A stretch of 64,000 nt of DNA from Zeimonas sp044507525 (GTDB taxonomy: Bacteria; Pseudomonadota; Gammaproteobacteria; Burkholderiales; Burkholderiaceae_E), in contig JBIQJM010000007.1 in assembly GCA_044507525.1 (NCBI GenBank), positions 10,010 to 74,009 on the forward strand. Direction: 5' to 3'. Within the stretch, counting starts at the first letter, position 1, and every line of letters starts with the position of its first letter. Position numbers and translations under genes: made by a program. This document shows positions 8,766-16,509 of the stretch, one piece after another. The notes under the pieces are model-generated. The model was not told the DNA's origin. It saw only the letters and a list, made by a program, of their open reading frames with translations, and ran no database searches.

Positions 8766-9329
8766 TCAATCCGCCTTGGGCTTTCCGGTGAGAACAGCAA
8801 CGACGTCGTCGAAGATGTCCTCGGCAAACTGCTGTACTCGCTCGGGGGTGAAACCCGCTATCGACGATCCGTCTTCAACCTCCAGGATCACTGCCTTGAA
8901 GTCCGGCGCACCGTATGCCTTCGCGTGCACCTCCGCCGACCGCTTGAAGCCTGGCGTGGCAATCAGTGCCGTCGGGATCCCCAGCCCTTCGAACGTCACG
9001 CTGTCGCGTAGACCACACGACGTGCATGAACCTCAGTCGGCTATGGCCTCGATGACGAAGTCGCAGTGCTCGGCGATCTGCGCGATATCGGTTTCGGAAG
9101 CCGGGTACGAGAACAGGAACTTCGTGATCCGCGTCACGTCGGCAATCTCGTAGCGCTTGCGGAAGGCTTGCTCGAAACCCGTGAGCAGGTGATCGACGTT
9201 GTGCTTTCGATTGTCGATCAAGCCCATGCGCAAACCGTTGAAATCGGTGATGCGCCTGGCCAGCGACGTGGTCGCGCCCCGCGTTCCGTACGAGGGGTCG
9301 ATCAGGTCGAACTTCTCGATGATGTCCAT
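8766..9329 (-). CDS. UGSC-family selenoprotein (in-frame TGA read as Sec)
   Basis: Two open segments lie in the same frame, separated only by a TGA at 9035-9033. Read through, they give a 187 aa protein with Sec99-Gly-Ser-Cys102-Thr-Ser-Cys105. The frame stays open to TGA at 8766, and the downstream part is a clean continuation (RDSVTFEGLGIPTALIATPGF). U-G-S-C is the hallmark of the UGSC (seleno)protein family, and UxxC resembles a thioredoxin-type redox site. A SECIS hairpin follows the TGA, and selA, selB and selC are encoded 5-10 kb away. Start ATG at 9329 has AAGGGAG four bases upstream. Biochemical function is unknown; a thiol/selenol redox or reductive role is an inference. Confidence 0.93.
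9003..9021 (-). promoter_or_regulatory. SECIS hairpin for selenocysteine insertion
   Basis: Read on the minus strand, GTCGTGT (9021-9015), loop GGTCT (9014-9010) and ACGCGAC (9009-9003) form a seven-pair stem with one G-U wobble and a five-base loop. The loop GGUCU is the apical sequence bound by SelB in the classical E. coli fdhF element. The loop starts 18 bases after the UGA codon, within the spacing SelB requires. The element is inside the coding region and encodes residues next to the UxxCxxC motif. Confidence 0.9.
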
Positions 9330-9379
9330 ATGGCTCCCTTCTGTGGCGTCTGTTGCTCGTTGCCCGCTTCATCTTCCGG

Positions 9380-10546
9380 TCAAGAGTCCGGGAACTCGAC
9401 CTTCGCGATCTGGCACCTCGACCCCAGCCCCGGCAGGTACACGGAGTGCGTCCCCGCGCCTCCGGTGACGATGATCTTGATGTCGTCGGCGTCGCGGGCG
9501 ACCGGCAGCAGCGCATCGTCGTCGTTTCGGTCGATCCAGCGCGGCCAGAGGTTGTATCGGTGAACGTCGCGGCCGTACAGGCCGCCCTTCTTGAGTTCTC
9601 GAATCGGGTTGCGCGCGTGCTCGAAGAGGTATTTCTGCACGTCCTTCTTCTTCCAGCCTGCCTGCGCCACGATGTTCGCGTGCTCGGGCGACATGCCGAC
9701 GACGTGCTCTCCCAGCAGATACGACTGATTCGCCCCGACGTCGCGCATCATGCTGGCGATCTGGTCCAGCAGCGCCCACGGCTGGTCGGGGTTGTCGTGC
9801 AGCGCACAGACGAGGATCGTCTGCGGTGCCTCGGACGCATAGACGGTGACCGTGCTGTCATCCCGGTCGAATCCGTACTCCGTGTGCAGCGGCTCCCACG
9901 GGCTCTCTTCCTCGTTCTCGGCAATGCAGAACGTGTACTTGCCCGGGTGAGCGAAGGTCGCACGGTCGACGACCGCCGGAATCGCACCGCCGATGTTCAC
10001 GAGGATCAGCTTCAGCGCGCGTCCGACCGTCGCGTTCGCCCGCCAGCCGGGTCCGAAGACTCCCGACGAGTAATTGAAGCCGAGCTGGTTGCGAACCGGA
10101 CCATTGACGATCTGCAGGGGAGTCGAGATCTGCGTCGAGCACTGCATGCCCCGCAGGTTCAGCTTCGGACCGACGGCGGCCTTCAGCGACGCAATGACGA
10201 CGGGCATGTATTCCGGCTTGCAGCCGGCCATCACCGAGTTGGCGGCGATCTTCTCGATCGTCGCGTCATGATCGAACGGCGCCACGCTGCAGACCACGTG
10301 ATCGGCCGGCAGCCCCGACGCTTTCACGAACTCCGCAACCCTCGCCCGCGTCGGGGGAACGACCGGAAGGCCGTCCGTCCACCCGCTTTCGAACAAGTCC
10401 TCGTGCATGGCAACCACGTCGTTGGCTGCCCTGGTCGATTCGACGATTTCCATGACGTCCGCTTTCCCCATGAAGCCCGGATGCATCGTCGGATCGACGA
10501 GCGACATGGTCAACGAAGCGTTCACAGGTGTGAAAGCCGCCTTCAT
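9380..10546 (-). CDS. Conserved protein of unknown function, partner of the UGSC selenoprotein
   Basis: I do not recognise a characterised family. From ATG 10546 it has 388 residues; a GTG at 10567 would give 395. It appears soluble, with no signal peptide or membrane span. It has a glycine-rich VNIGGAIPAVVDRATFAHPGKY segment, a GGAGTHSVYLPGLGSR stretch near the C-terminus and several cysteines (VVCSVAPF, AGCKPEY, GMQCST, FCIAENEE, LVCAL, SRCQI). It is the first gene of the minus-strand run and lies 50 bp before the selenoprotein, diverging from the TrxR-like gene. It may be the catalytic partner or scaffold of the selenoprotein, but that is only contextual. Confidence 0.75.
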   Translation of the reverse strand: MKAAFTPVNASLTMSLVDPTMHPGFMGKADVMEIVESTRAANDVVAMHEDLFESGWTDGLPVVPPTRARVAEFVKASGLPADHVVCSVAPFDHDATIEKIAANSVMAGCKPEYMPVVIASLKAAVGPKLNLRGMQCSTQISTPLQIVNGPVRNQLGFNYSSGVFGPGWRANATVGRALKLILVNIGGAIPAVVDRATFAHPGKYTFCIAENEEESPWEPLHTEYGFDRDDSTVTVYASEAPQTILVCALHDNPDQPWALLDQIASMMRDVGANQSYLLGEHVVGMSPEHANIVAQAGWKKKDVQKYLFEHARNPIRELKKGGLYGRDVHRYNLWPRWIDRNDDDALLPVARDADDIKIIVTGGAGTHSVYLPGLGSRCQIAKVEFPDS

Positions 10547-10618
10547 CGCGCGTGCTTCGACGGTCACACTTCGTTCGCCAATCGAAGAACGAGCATCGGA
10601 CTGGAGAACGACTTCGCA

Positions 10619-11530
10619 ATGGGTACATTCGACACGATCGTCGTGGGCTCAGGTGTGGCCGGCATGACCACCGCACGCCTGCTCGCCGAGGCGGGCCTCG
10701 AGGTGAGCACCTGCGAGGGCTATCTGTTCGGCGGCTCGATCATCAACATCAACGAACTCGATCCCGGCCTCGCCGGCCTGCCGGCGTCGGGTCCCGAACT
10801 CGCGGCCGAGCTCGCCGGGAAGAACCTCTCGCTGGGGATCGTCGACACGCAGGCAACCGTCACCGGACTCGCGCGAAACGCCGACGGTTCACTCGGCGTC
10901 AAGGCGGGACCGAAATCGCTGCGCGCGCGTTCGGTCGTGTGCGCATCCGGCGCGCGGATCCGGCAGCTGGGCGTGCCCGGCGAAGCGGAGCTGACCGGGC
11001 GCGGAGTATCCCAGTGCGCGGACTGCGACGGTCCGCTGTTCAAGGGCAAGGACGTCGTCGTCGTGGGCGGCGGCGACTCGGCCTTCCAGGAGGCGCTTAC
11101 GCTGGCACCCGGGTGCAGGTCCGTGCTGATCGTGCACCGCGGCAGCGAGTTCCGCGCGGCACGGCGACTGGTGGAGCGGGCGCAGGCGAACGAACGAATC
11201 CGCATCCTTCGAGACGCCGAGATCCAGGCGATCCGCGGCACGCGGCTGGTCGAAGGGGTTCAAGTCAGGGTCGGCGGCAGCGTCAAGGAACTGAAGTGCG
11301 ACGGTGTCTTCGCCTACGTCGGCGTCGTGCCGAACGGCGACTATCTGCCTTCCGACGTCGCGCGCGACGAACGCGGTTTCGTCCTGACCGACGACGAAAT
11401 GCGGACGACGCTCCCCGACGTCTGGGCGGTCGGCGCCCTGCGCAGCGGGTTCAAGGGGACCCTCGCCGACGCGGTCGACGAAGCGGCTCGTGCCGCGCGA
11501 GCGGTGGTCGCCAGCCTGGCGAGCGCCTGA
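10619..11530 (+). CDS. Thioredoxin-reductase-like FAD/NAD(P)-dependent oxidoreductase
   Basis: A 303 aa flavoprotein with the layout of low-molecular-weight thioredoxin reductase: FAD site VVGSGVAGMTTA near the N-terminus, redox pair Cys-Ala-Asp-Cys (SQCADCDG, about residues 137-140), NAD(P)H site VVVGGGDSAFQEA and a second FAD motif DVWAVGAL. It would pass electrons from NAD(P)H through FAD and the CxxC to a thiol or selenol partner. It diverges from the selenoprotein operon and leads the plus-strand unit containing selA and selB, making it a candidate reductant for the UGSC protein. The TrxB assignment to thioredoxin itself is uncertain. Confidence 0.88.
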   Translation: MGTFDTIVVGSGVAGMTTARLLAEAGLEVSTCEGYLFGGSIININELDPGLAGLPASGPELAAELAGKNLSLGIVDTQATVTGLARNADGSLGVKAGPKSLRARSVVCASGARIRQLGVPGEAELTGRGVSQCADCDGPLFKGKDVVVVGGGDSAFQEALTLAPGCRSVLIVHRGSEFRAARRLVERAQANERIRILRDAEIQAIRGTRLVEGVQVRVGGSVKELKCDGVFAYVGVVPNGDYLPSDVARDERGFVLTDDEMRTTLPDVWAVGALRSGFKGTLADAVDEAARAARAVVASLASA

Positions 11531-11543
11531 GGCGCGGGCGGCC

Positions 11544-12710
11544 GTGAACTTCGCGTTGACCCACGAACAGGAAACGATCCGCGAGTCGGTGAAGCGGATC
11601 TGTGCGTCCTTCGGCGACGACTACTGGTTGACCCGCGACCGGGAGGGAGGCTTTCCCGACGACTTCCATGCCGCCTTCGCGAAGGACGGGTGGCTGGGAA
11701 TCTGCATTCCGATCGATTACGGCGGCTCGGGGCTCGGCGTCACCGAGGCCGCACTGATGATGCAGACGATCGCGGAATCGGGCGCGGGCATGTCGGGCTG
11801 TTCGGCGCTGCACCTGAACATCTTCGGCTTGAATCCCGTCGTCGTGCACGGTACCCGGGAACAGAAAGCGCGGATGCTTCCCGACCTCGTTGCCGGCAAG
11901 CACAAGGCCTGCTTCGCCGTCACCGAGCCGAACGTCGGACTGAACACGACGCAGATCCGGACCCGGGCGGAGCGCGTCGGCGACCGCTACCTGGTATCGG
12001 GCGCGAAAGTATGGATCTCGTCGGCGCAGGTCGCCGACAAGATGCTGATCCTCGTCCGCACGACTGCGCTCGATCAGGTCTCGAATCCGAAGATGGGGCT
12101 CTCCCTGTTCTACACCGCCCTGGATCGCTCGAAGATCGAGATCCGGGAGATCGACAAGATGGGCCGGAAGGCCGTCGATTCCAACGAGTTGTTCATCGAC
12201 GGTCTCGAGGTTCCGGTCGAGGATCGGATCGGAGAAGAAGGTCGCGGCTTCGAGTACCTCCTCGATGGACTCAATCCCGAGCGGATCCTCGTTGCCGCCG
12301 AGTGCGTCGGCATCGGCAGGGCCGCGCTGTCGAGGGCGAGCACGTATGCCAGGGAACGGAGGGTGTTCGACCGTCCCATCGGCCAGAACCAGGCGATCCA
12401 GCACCCGCTCGCGGACAGCTACGCGCACTTGCAGGCGGCCGACCTTCTGATGTTGTCCGCCGCCTGGCGCTACGACAACCGGCTTCCGTGCGGCGTCGAG
12501 GCCAACGCCGCGAAGTACGTAGCGGCAGAAACGTGCTTCACGGCCTGCGAGCGCGCCGTCATGACCCACGGCGGCTACGGCTACGCCCGGGAGTTCCACG
12601 TCGAGAGGCTGTTTCGCGAAGCGATGATCCCTCGTCTGGTCCCGATCAGTCCGCAGCTCATCCTCTGCTACATCGCGGAGCGCGTGCTCGGGCTGCCGAA
12701 GTCGTACTAG
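11544..12710 (+). CDS. Acyl-CoA dehydrogenase
   Basis: A 388 aa flavin-dependent acyl-CoA dehydrogenase. It starts at GTG 11544 (VNFALTHEQ), 13 bp after the TrxR-like gene. Family motifs seen are CFAVTEPNVG, YLVSGAKVWISSA, DRPIGQNQAIQHPLAD and MTHGGYGYAREFHVERLFRE. In the segment where the catalytic base EGT normally lies, this protein reads RLVPISPQL, so the usual glutamate is absent at that place. Related Burkholderiales paralogues may share this variant. It probably oxidises a CoA ester in the same pathway as the flanking CoA-transferases and hydratase. Confidence 0.87.
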   Translation: MNFALTHEQETIRESVKRICASFGDDYWLTRDREGGFPDDFHAAFAKDGWLGICIPIDYGGSGLGVTEAALMMQTIAESGAGMSGCSALHLNIFGLNPVVVHGTREQKARMLPDLVAGKHKACFAVTEPNVGLNTTQIRTRAERVGDRYLVSGAKVWISSAQVADKMLILVRTTALDQVSNPKMGLSLFYTALDRSKIEIREIDKMGRKAVDSNELFIDGLEVPVEDRIGEEGRGFEYLLDGLNPERILVAAECVGIGRAALSRASTYARERRVFDRPIGQNQAIQHPLADSYAHLQAADLLMLSAAWRYDNRLPCGVEANAAKYVAAETCFTACERAVMTHGGYGYAREFHVERLFREAMIPRLVPISPQLILCYIAERVLGLPKSY

Positions 12711-12722
12711 GAGATCGTCCTG

Positions 12723-13895
12723 TTGGGACCACTGAACGGCCTGCGCATCCTCGAACTCAGCGGCATCGGTCCCGGTCCGATGTCCGGAATGCTGCTGGCG
12801 GACCTGGGCGCCACGGTTCTCCGAATCGAGCGGCCGGTCGACGCAGGCACGGGCATCCAGCGGCCGGTACGCTTCTACCTGCCGCATCGGGGCAAGAAGT
12901 CGGTCGTCGTCGACCTCAAGTCGCGACAAGGAGTCGATTTCGTGCTCGACCTGATCGAACGCGCGGACGGGTTGATCGACCCGTTCCGGCCCGGGACGCT
13001 GGAGAAGCTCGGCCTGGCGCCCGAAGCCTGCTTCTCGCGCAACGCGCGGTTGGTCGTCGGCCGCATCTCGGGATGGGGACAGGACGGACCGCTCGCCCTG
13101 GCCGCCGGACACGACCTCAACTACATCGCGTTGAGCGGCGTGCTCGCATCGATCGGACGCGAAGGAGCGCCGCCCACACCGCCGCTGAACCTGATCGGAG
13201 ACTACGCCGGCGCGGCCTATCTCGTGATGGGCATGCTCGCGGCGCTGCTTGCCGCCAGGACCACCGGCAAGGGACAGGTCGTGGACGCGGCGATGGTGGA
13301 CGCTGCGGCGTCGCTGATGACGCCCATCTACGGCCTGTACGCGGCCGGCTTGCACTCCGAGACCCGCGGGACCAATGTGCTGGACTCCGGCAGCCCGATC
13401 TACGACGTCTACGAGTGTGCCGACGGGCGCTTCGTGAGCATTGCGCCGATCGAGCGCAAGTTCCGCGCCGAGCTGTTCCGGCGAATCGGCGTGTCGCAAA
13501 GCGGGATCGACGCGGCGGACGACCGCAACGCGTGGGCGGCCCTGCGCACCGAACTCGCGACCTTGTTCCTTTCCAGGACCCGGTCGCAGTGGTGCGAGCT
13601 GCTCGAGGGAACCGACAGCTGTTTCGCCCCGGTGCTGTCGCTGGGCGAAGCGCCAAGGCACCGGCACTTCGTCGAGCGCAGGGCCTTCATGGACATCGAT
13701 GGCGTCACGCAGCCGGCGCCTGCGCCGCGCTTCAGCGTCGACCGGTGCGAGGATCCCGCTCCACCCGAGGAACCCGGCGCCGACCCGACTGCCGCGCTTG
13801 CCGCCTGGGGATTCACGTGCGACGACGTCGACGCCTGGCGGGCCGACGGCGCGCTGCTGGATCGAATCGGCATCGGATCGGAGGACCCGACATGA
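12723..13895 (+). CDS. AMACR-like CaiB/BaiF family protein
   Basis: A 390 aa member of the CaiB/BaiF superfamily starting at TTG 12723. It has GHDLNY with His130 and a GDYAG motif with Asp160. A His/Asp pair spaced 30 residues apart is the signature of alpha-methylacyl-CoA racemases (His126/Asp156 in the mycobacterial enzyme). This suggests epimerisation of a 2-methyl-branched acyl-CoA rather than CoA transfer. It lies 12 bp after the acyl-CoA dehydrogenase gene and overlaps the next gene by four bases. The exact activity is uncertain. Confidence 0.87.
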   Translation: MGPLNGLRILELSGIGPGPMSGMLLADLGATVLRIERPVDAGTGIQRPVRFYLPHRGKKSVVVDLKSRQGVDFVLDLIERADGLIDPFRPGTLEKLGLAPEACFSRNARLVVGRISGWGQDGPLALAAGHDLNYIALSGVLASIGREGAPPTPPLNLIGDYAGAAYLVMGMLAALLAARTTGKGQVVDAAMVDAAASLMTPIYGLYAAGLHSETRGTNVLDSGSPIYDVYECADGRFVSIAPIERKFRAELFRRIGVSQSGIDAADDRNAWAALRTELATLFLSRTRSQWCELLEGTDSCFAPVLSLGEAPRHRHFVERRAFMDIDGVTQPAPAPRFSVDRCEDPAPPEEPGADPTAALAAWGFTCDDVDAWRADGALLDRIGIGSEDPT

Positions 13896-14371
13896 GCGAG
13901 GGAGCCGACGTCATCGAACTCGGCGTAGGGCTGTACTGGCAGGACCTGCGTGTTGGCCAGGTGTTCCGGACGCTGCGGCGAACGATCCGCGAAGCCGATC
14001 TCGTCGCGTTCATCGGCACGACCGGAATGCTCGAGGAGATGTTCATCGACGCCGACTTCGATGCGGGCGCGATGTCCGGACGGGTCGTTCCGGGCGCGCT
14101 GACCTACTGCCTGATCGAGGGCTTCATCCTGCAGACGATGATCCAGCGCACTGGGCTGGCGTTGCTGGAAGTCCACCAGAAGATGCACGCTCCGGTTCTC
14201 GTGGGAGACACGATCCACGGCGACGTGGAGGTCACGTCGATCAAGCCCACCTCGAAGAAAGGCCGTGCCGTGGTGGCTTCGAAGGTCCAGGTCTTCAACG
14301 GCAAGGGAACGCTGGTCCTTTCGTACGACGTGACGCGGCTGCTGCGCGGACGTCCCGGTGTCGAAGGCTAG
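13892..14371 (+). CDS. MaoC-family dehydratase
   Basis: A 159 aa single hot-dog domain of the MaoC/R-hydratase type. The core segments are FIGTTGMLEEMFID, RVVPGALTYCLIEGFI and APVLVGDTIHGDVEVTSIKPTSKKGRAVV, matching the usual GRVVPGxL and GDTI patterns. It would hydrate or dehydrate an enoyl-CoA. Its ATG overlaps the stop of the AMACR-like gene (ATGA), so the two are translationally coupled. It ends the acyl-CoA part of the operon just before the Sec synthesis genes. Confidence 0.88.
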   Translation: MSEGADVIELGVGLYWQDLRVGQVFRTLRRTIREADLVAFIGTTGMLEEMFIDADFDAGAMSGRVVPGALTYCLIEGFILQTMIQRTGLALLEVHQKMHAPVLVGDTIHGDVEVTSIKPTSKKGRAVVASKVQVFNGKGTLVLSYDVTRLLRGRPGVEG

Positions 14372-14375
14372 CGCG

Positions 14376-14465
14376 ATGCACCGGGCCCTGATCAGCCAGG
14401 CGCAAAGGCAGCGTCGCGACGGGAGTGTCGTGCCGTTCGCGGCTCCCGATCCCGGGGGAACGTAG
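14376..14465 (+). CDS. Possible 29-residue ORF before selA
   Basis: A short frame starts 4 bp after the MaoC gene and ends in TAG, whose G is the first base of the selA GTG start (TAGTG). It encodes a basic N-terminus (MHRALISQAQRQRR) followed by a Pro/Gly-rich end. It could be a coupling or leader peptide for selA, a degenerate remnant of an fdhE/fdhD-like gene, or non-coding. There is no family evidence. Confidence 0.3.
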   Translation: MHRALISQAQRQRRDGSVVPFAAPDPGGT

Positions 14466-15913
14466 TGGGCGCGCCCGACGAGTCCGTGGTCGACGGCTCG
14501 AAGGCAACCCCCGGCAGGCTCCCTTCGGTCGATCGACTGTTGCGGCGGGACGGCATACGGGCGCTCGTCGACGAGCACGGGCACGGCTTCGTCGTCGCCG
14601 AAGCGCGCGCCCTGCTCGCCGAGCTGCGCGAGCGCATGCGCACCGGTGACCTGCAGCTCCCGGCGCTGACCGACGTCGCGCTGCAGCGGCAGTTGTCCGA
14701 TCGCTGCGAGCGCAGGCTCGCACCGGCGATGCGCGCGGTGCTCAATCTCACCGGCACCGTCGTCCACACGAACCTCGGTCGCGCGGTGCTCGCCGAACCG
14801 GCGCTGCAGCACCTGCTCGCGACGATGCGCGGGCCGAACAACCTCGAGTACGACCTCGACAGCGGCGGCCGCGGAGATCGCGACGCGCTGGTCGAAGGCC
14901 TGCTCACCGAGCTCACCGGCGCCGAAGCGGCGACGGTGGTCAACAACAACGCGGCCGCGGTGCTGCTGACGATCGCCGCGCTCGCGCGTGGACGCGAGGT
15001 GATCGTCTCGCGCGGGGAGCTCGTCGAGATCGGCGGGGCGTTCCGGATGCCCGACGTCATGGCGTGCGCCGGTGCGCGCCTGGTCGAGGTCGGCACGACG
15101 AACCGTACCCATCCGCACGACTACGTGCGCGCGATCGGCCGCCGCACCGCGCTGCTGATGAAGGTGCACACGAGCAACTATGCGGTGCAGGGCTTCACCG
15201 CTTCGGTGAACGAGGCGACGCTTGCCGCAATCGCGCGCGAGCACGGCCTGCCGCTGGCGAGCGACCTGGGCAGCGGCGCGCTGGTCGACCTGAGCCGCTA
15301 CGGGTTGCCGCGCGAACCGCTGCCGCAGGACATGCTCGGCGCCGGCTGCGACGTCGTCACCTTCTCCGGCGACAAGCTGCTCGGCGGACCGCAGGCGGGG
15401 CTCATCGTCGGCAGCCGCGAGGTCGTCGAGCGGATCCGGCGCAACCCGATGAAGCGTGCGTTGCGCGTCTCGAAGCTGCCGCTCGCGGCGCTCGAGGCGA
15501 CGCTGCGGCTGTACCTGCGGCCCGAGCGACTGGCGCAGGATCTGCCGACGCTGCGGCTGCTCACGCGCCCGCTCGAGGCCATTCGCGAAACGGCCGCGGC
15601 GCTCGCGCCGCTGCTTGCACGGGCGCTCGAGCCACGCTTCGCGGTCGCGTGCGTCGAGCTCTCGAGCCAGATCGGATCGGGCTCGCTGCCGGTCGAACGC
15701 ATTCCGTCGGCGGGTCTCGCGATCGCGCCGGCCGGCGAGCGGACGCGCGGCGCGGGTTCGGCGCTCGACGAGTTGTCGCGGACGCTGCGCTCGCTGCCGA
15801 CCCCGGTGATCGGCCGCATCGCGCAGGATCGGCTGGTCCTCGATCTTCGCTGCCTGGAAGACCGGGCCGCGTTCATCGCGCTGCTGCCGTCGCTGCGCGA
15901 GCGGCTGCAATGA
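14465..15913 (+). CDS. selA: L-seryl-tRNA(Sec) selenium transferase
   Basis: A 482 aa PLP enzyme that converts Ser-tRNA(Sec) to Sec-tRNA(Sec) using selenophosphate. It has the N-terminal domain typical of bacterial SelA (LPSVDRLLR near 19), the NLTGTVVHTNLGRA segment (94-107) and the PLP lysine Lys304 in SGDKLLGGPQAG. Length is close to E. coli SelA (463 aa). It starts with GTG, overlaps the next gene by four bases (ATGA) and is part of the plus-strand run led by the TrxR-like gene. selD, which makes selenophosphate, is not in the window. Confidence 0.96.
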   Translation: MGAPDESVVDGSKATPGRLPSVDRLLRRDGIRALVDEHGHGFVVAEARALLAELRERMRTGDLQLPALTDVALQRQLSDRCERRLAPAMRAVLNLTGTVVHTNLGRAVLAEPALQHLLATMRGPNNLEYDLDSGGRGDRDALVEGLLTELTGAEAATVVNNNAAAVLLTIAALARGREVIVSRGELVEIGGAFRMPDVMACAGARLVEVGTTNRTHPHDYVRAIGRRTALLMKVHTSNYAVQGFTASVNEATLAAIAREHGLPLASDLGSGALVDLSRYGLPREPLPQDMLGAGCDVVTFSGDKLLGGPQAGLIVGSREVVERIRRNPMKRALRVSKLPLAALEATLRLYLRPERLAQDLPTLRLLTRPLEAIRETAAALAPLLARALEPRFAVACVELSSQIGSGSLPVERIPSAGLAIAPAGERTRGAGSALDELSRTLRSLPTPVIGRIAQDRLVLDLRCLEDRAAFIALLPSLRERLQ

Positions 15914-16509
15914 AGTGCGTGCCGGAATCGCCCGCACGACGCCGCGCGATCGCGCGTGGCGCTGCGGCGCTGCTCGCCGGCGCGGCGCTCGGACTCGACG
16001 CTCGAGCGCAGCCGGTCGAAGCGCCCCTGGTGCACCGGCCGTGGCCGGCCGGACGGCCGACGCCGCCGCTCGTGCTGCCGCTGCACGACCGCGGCGGCGC
16101 GTGGAGCCTGGACGAGGCGCGCGGCCTGGTGATCGTGCTGAACTTCTGGGCCGGCTGGTGCGAGCCATGCCGCACCGAGATGCCCTCGCTCGAACTCTTC
16201 GCGCAGCGCCACGAACACGACGGCCTCGTCGTGATGGCCGTCAATCATCGCGAGACCGACGCGGCGATCGACCGCTTCCTCGGGCAGATGCCGATCTCGC
16301 TGCCGATCCTGCGTGACACCGACGGGGCCGTCGCGCGCGACTGGGGCGTGCGCGTCTTTCCGACCACCGTGCTCGTCGGGCGCGACGGCCGTGCGCGCTT
16401 CTCCGTGATCGGAGAAGCCGACTGGCTCGCGCCCGCAATGCGCAACCTGCTCGCTCCGCTCCTCGCGGAACCGGGCGCATCTCGATCTGGAACGAAGGAG
16501 AGATCATGA
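15910..16509 (+). CDS. TlpA/ResA-like thiol-disulfide oxidoreductase
   Basis: A 199 aa exported thioredoxin-fold protein. Residues 10-33 form a signal peptide with an arginine cluster and a long alanine-rich core. The redox pair is Cys84-Glu-Pro-Cys87 in FWAGWCEPC, and the cis-proline region is VFPTTVLVGRDG. It is sandwiched between selA and the transglutaminase-like gene with ATGA overlaps on both sides, so it belongs to the Sec operon. The role may be periplasmic thiol redox chemistry; a link to selenium delivery or to selenoprotein repair is speculative. Confidence 0.88.
   Translation: MKCVPESPARRRAIARGAAALLAGAALGLDARAQPVEAPLVHRPWPAGRPTPPLVLPLHDRGGAWSLDEARGLVIVLNFWAGWCEPCRTEMPSLELFAQRHEHDGLVVMAVNHRETDAAIDRFLGQMPISLPILRDTDGAVARDWGVRVFPTTVLVGRDGRARFSVIGEADWLAPAMRNLLAPLLAEPGASRSGTKERS

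Noticed and set aside
8766..9329. Two separate short genes, or a pseudogene broken by a stop codon
   Set aside because: Both parts are in one frame, the junction is UGSC, a SECIS follows and selABC are nearby, so read-through as Sec explains the sequence better.
11451..13667. Long minus-strand open frame of 738 codons
   Set aside because: It is antisense to the clear acyl-CoA dehydrogenase and AMACR-like genes and is Arg-rich with no motifs, as expected from GC-rich third positions.
13409..16168. Long minus-strand open frame of 919 codons
   Set aside because: It lies antisense to maoC and selA, and its translation is low-complexity.
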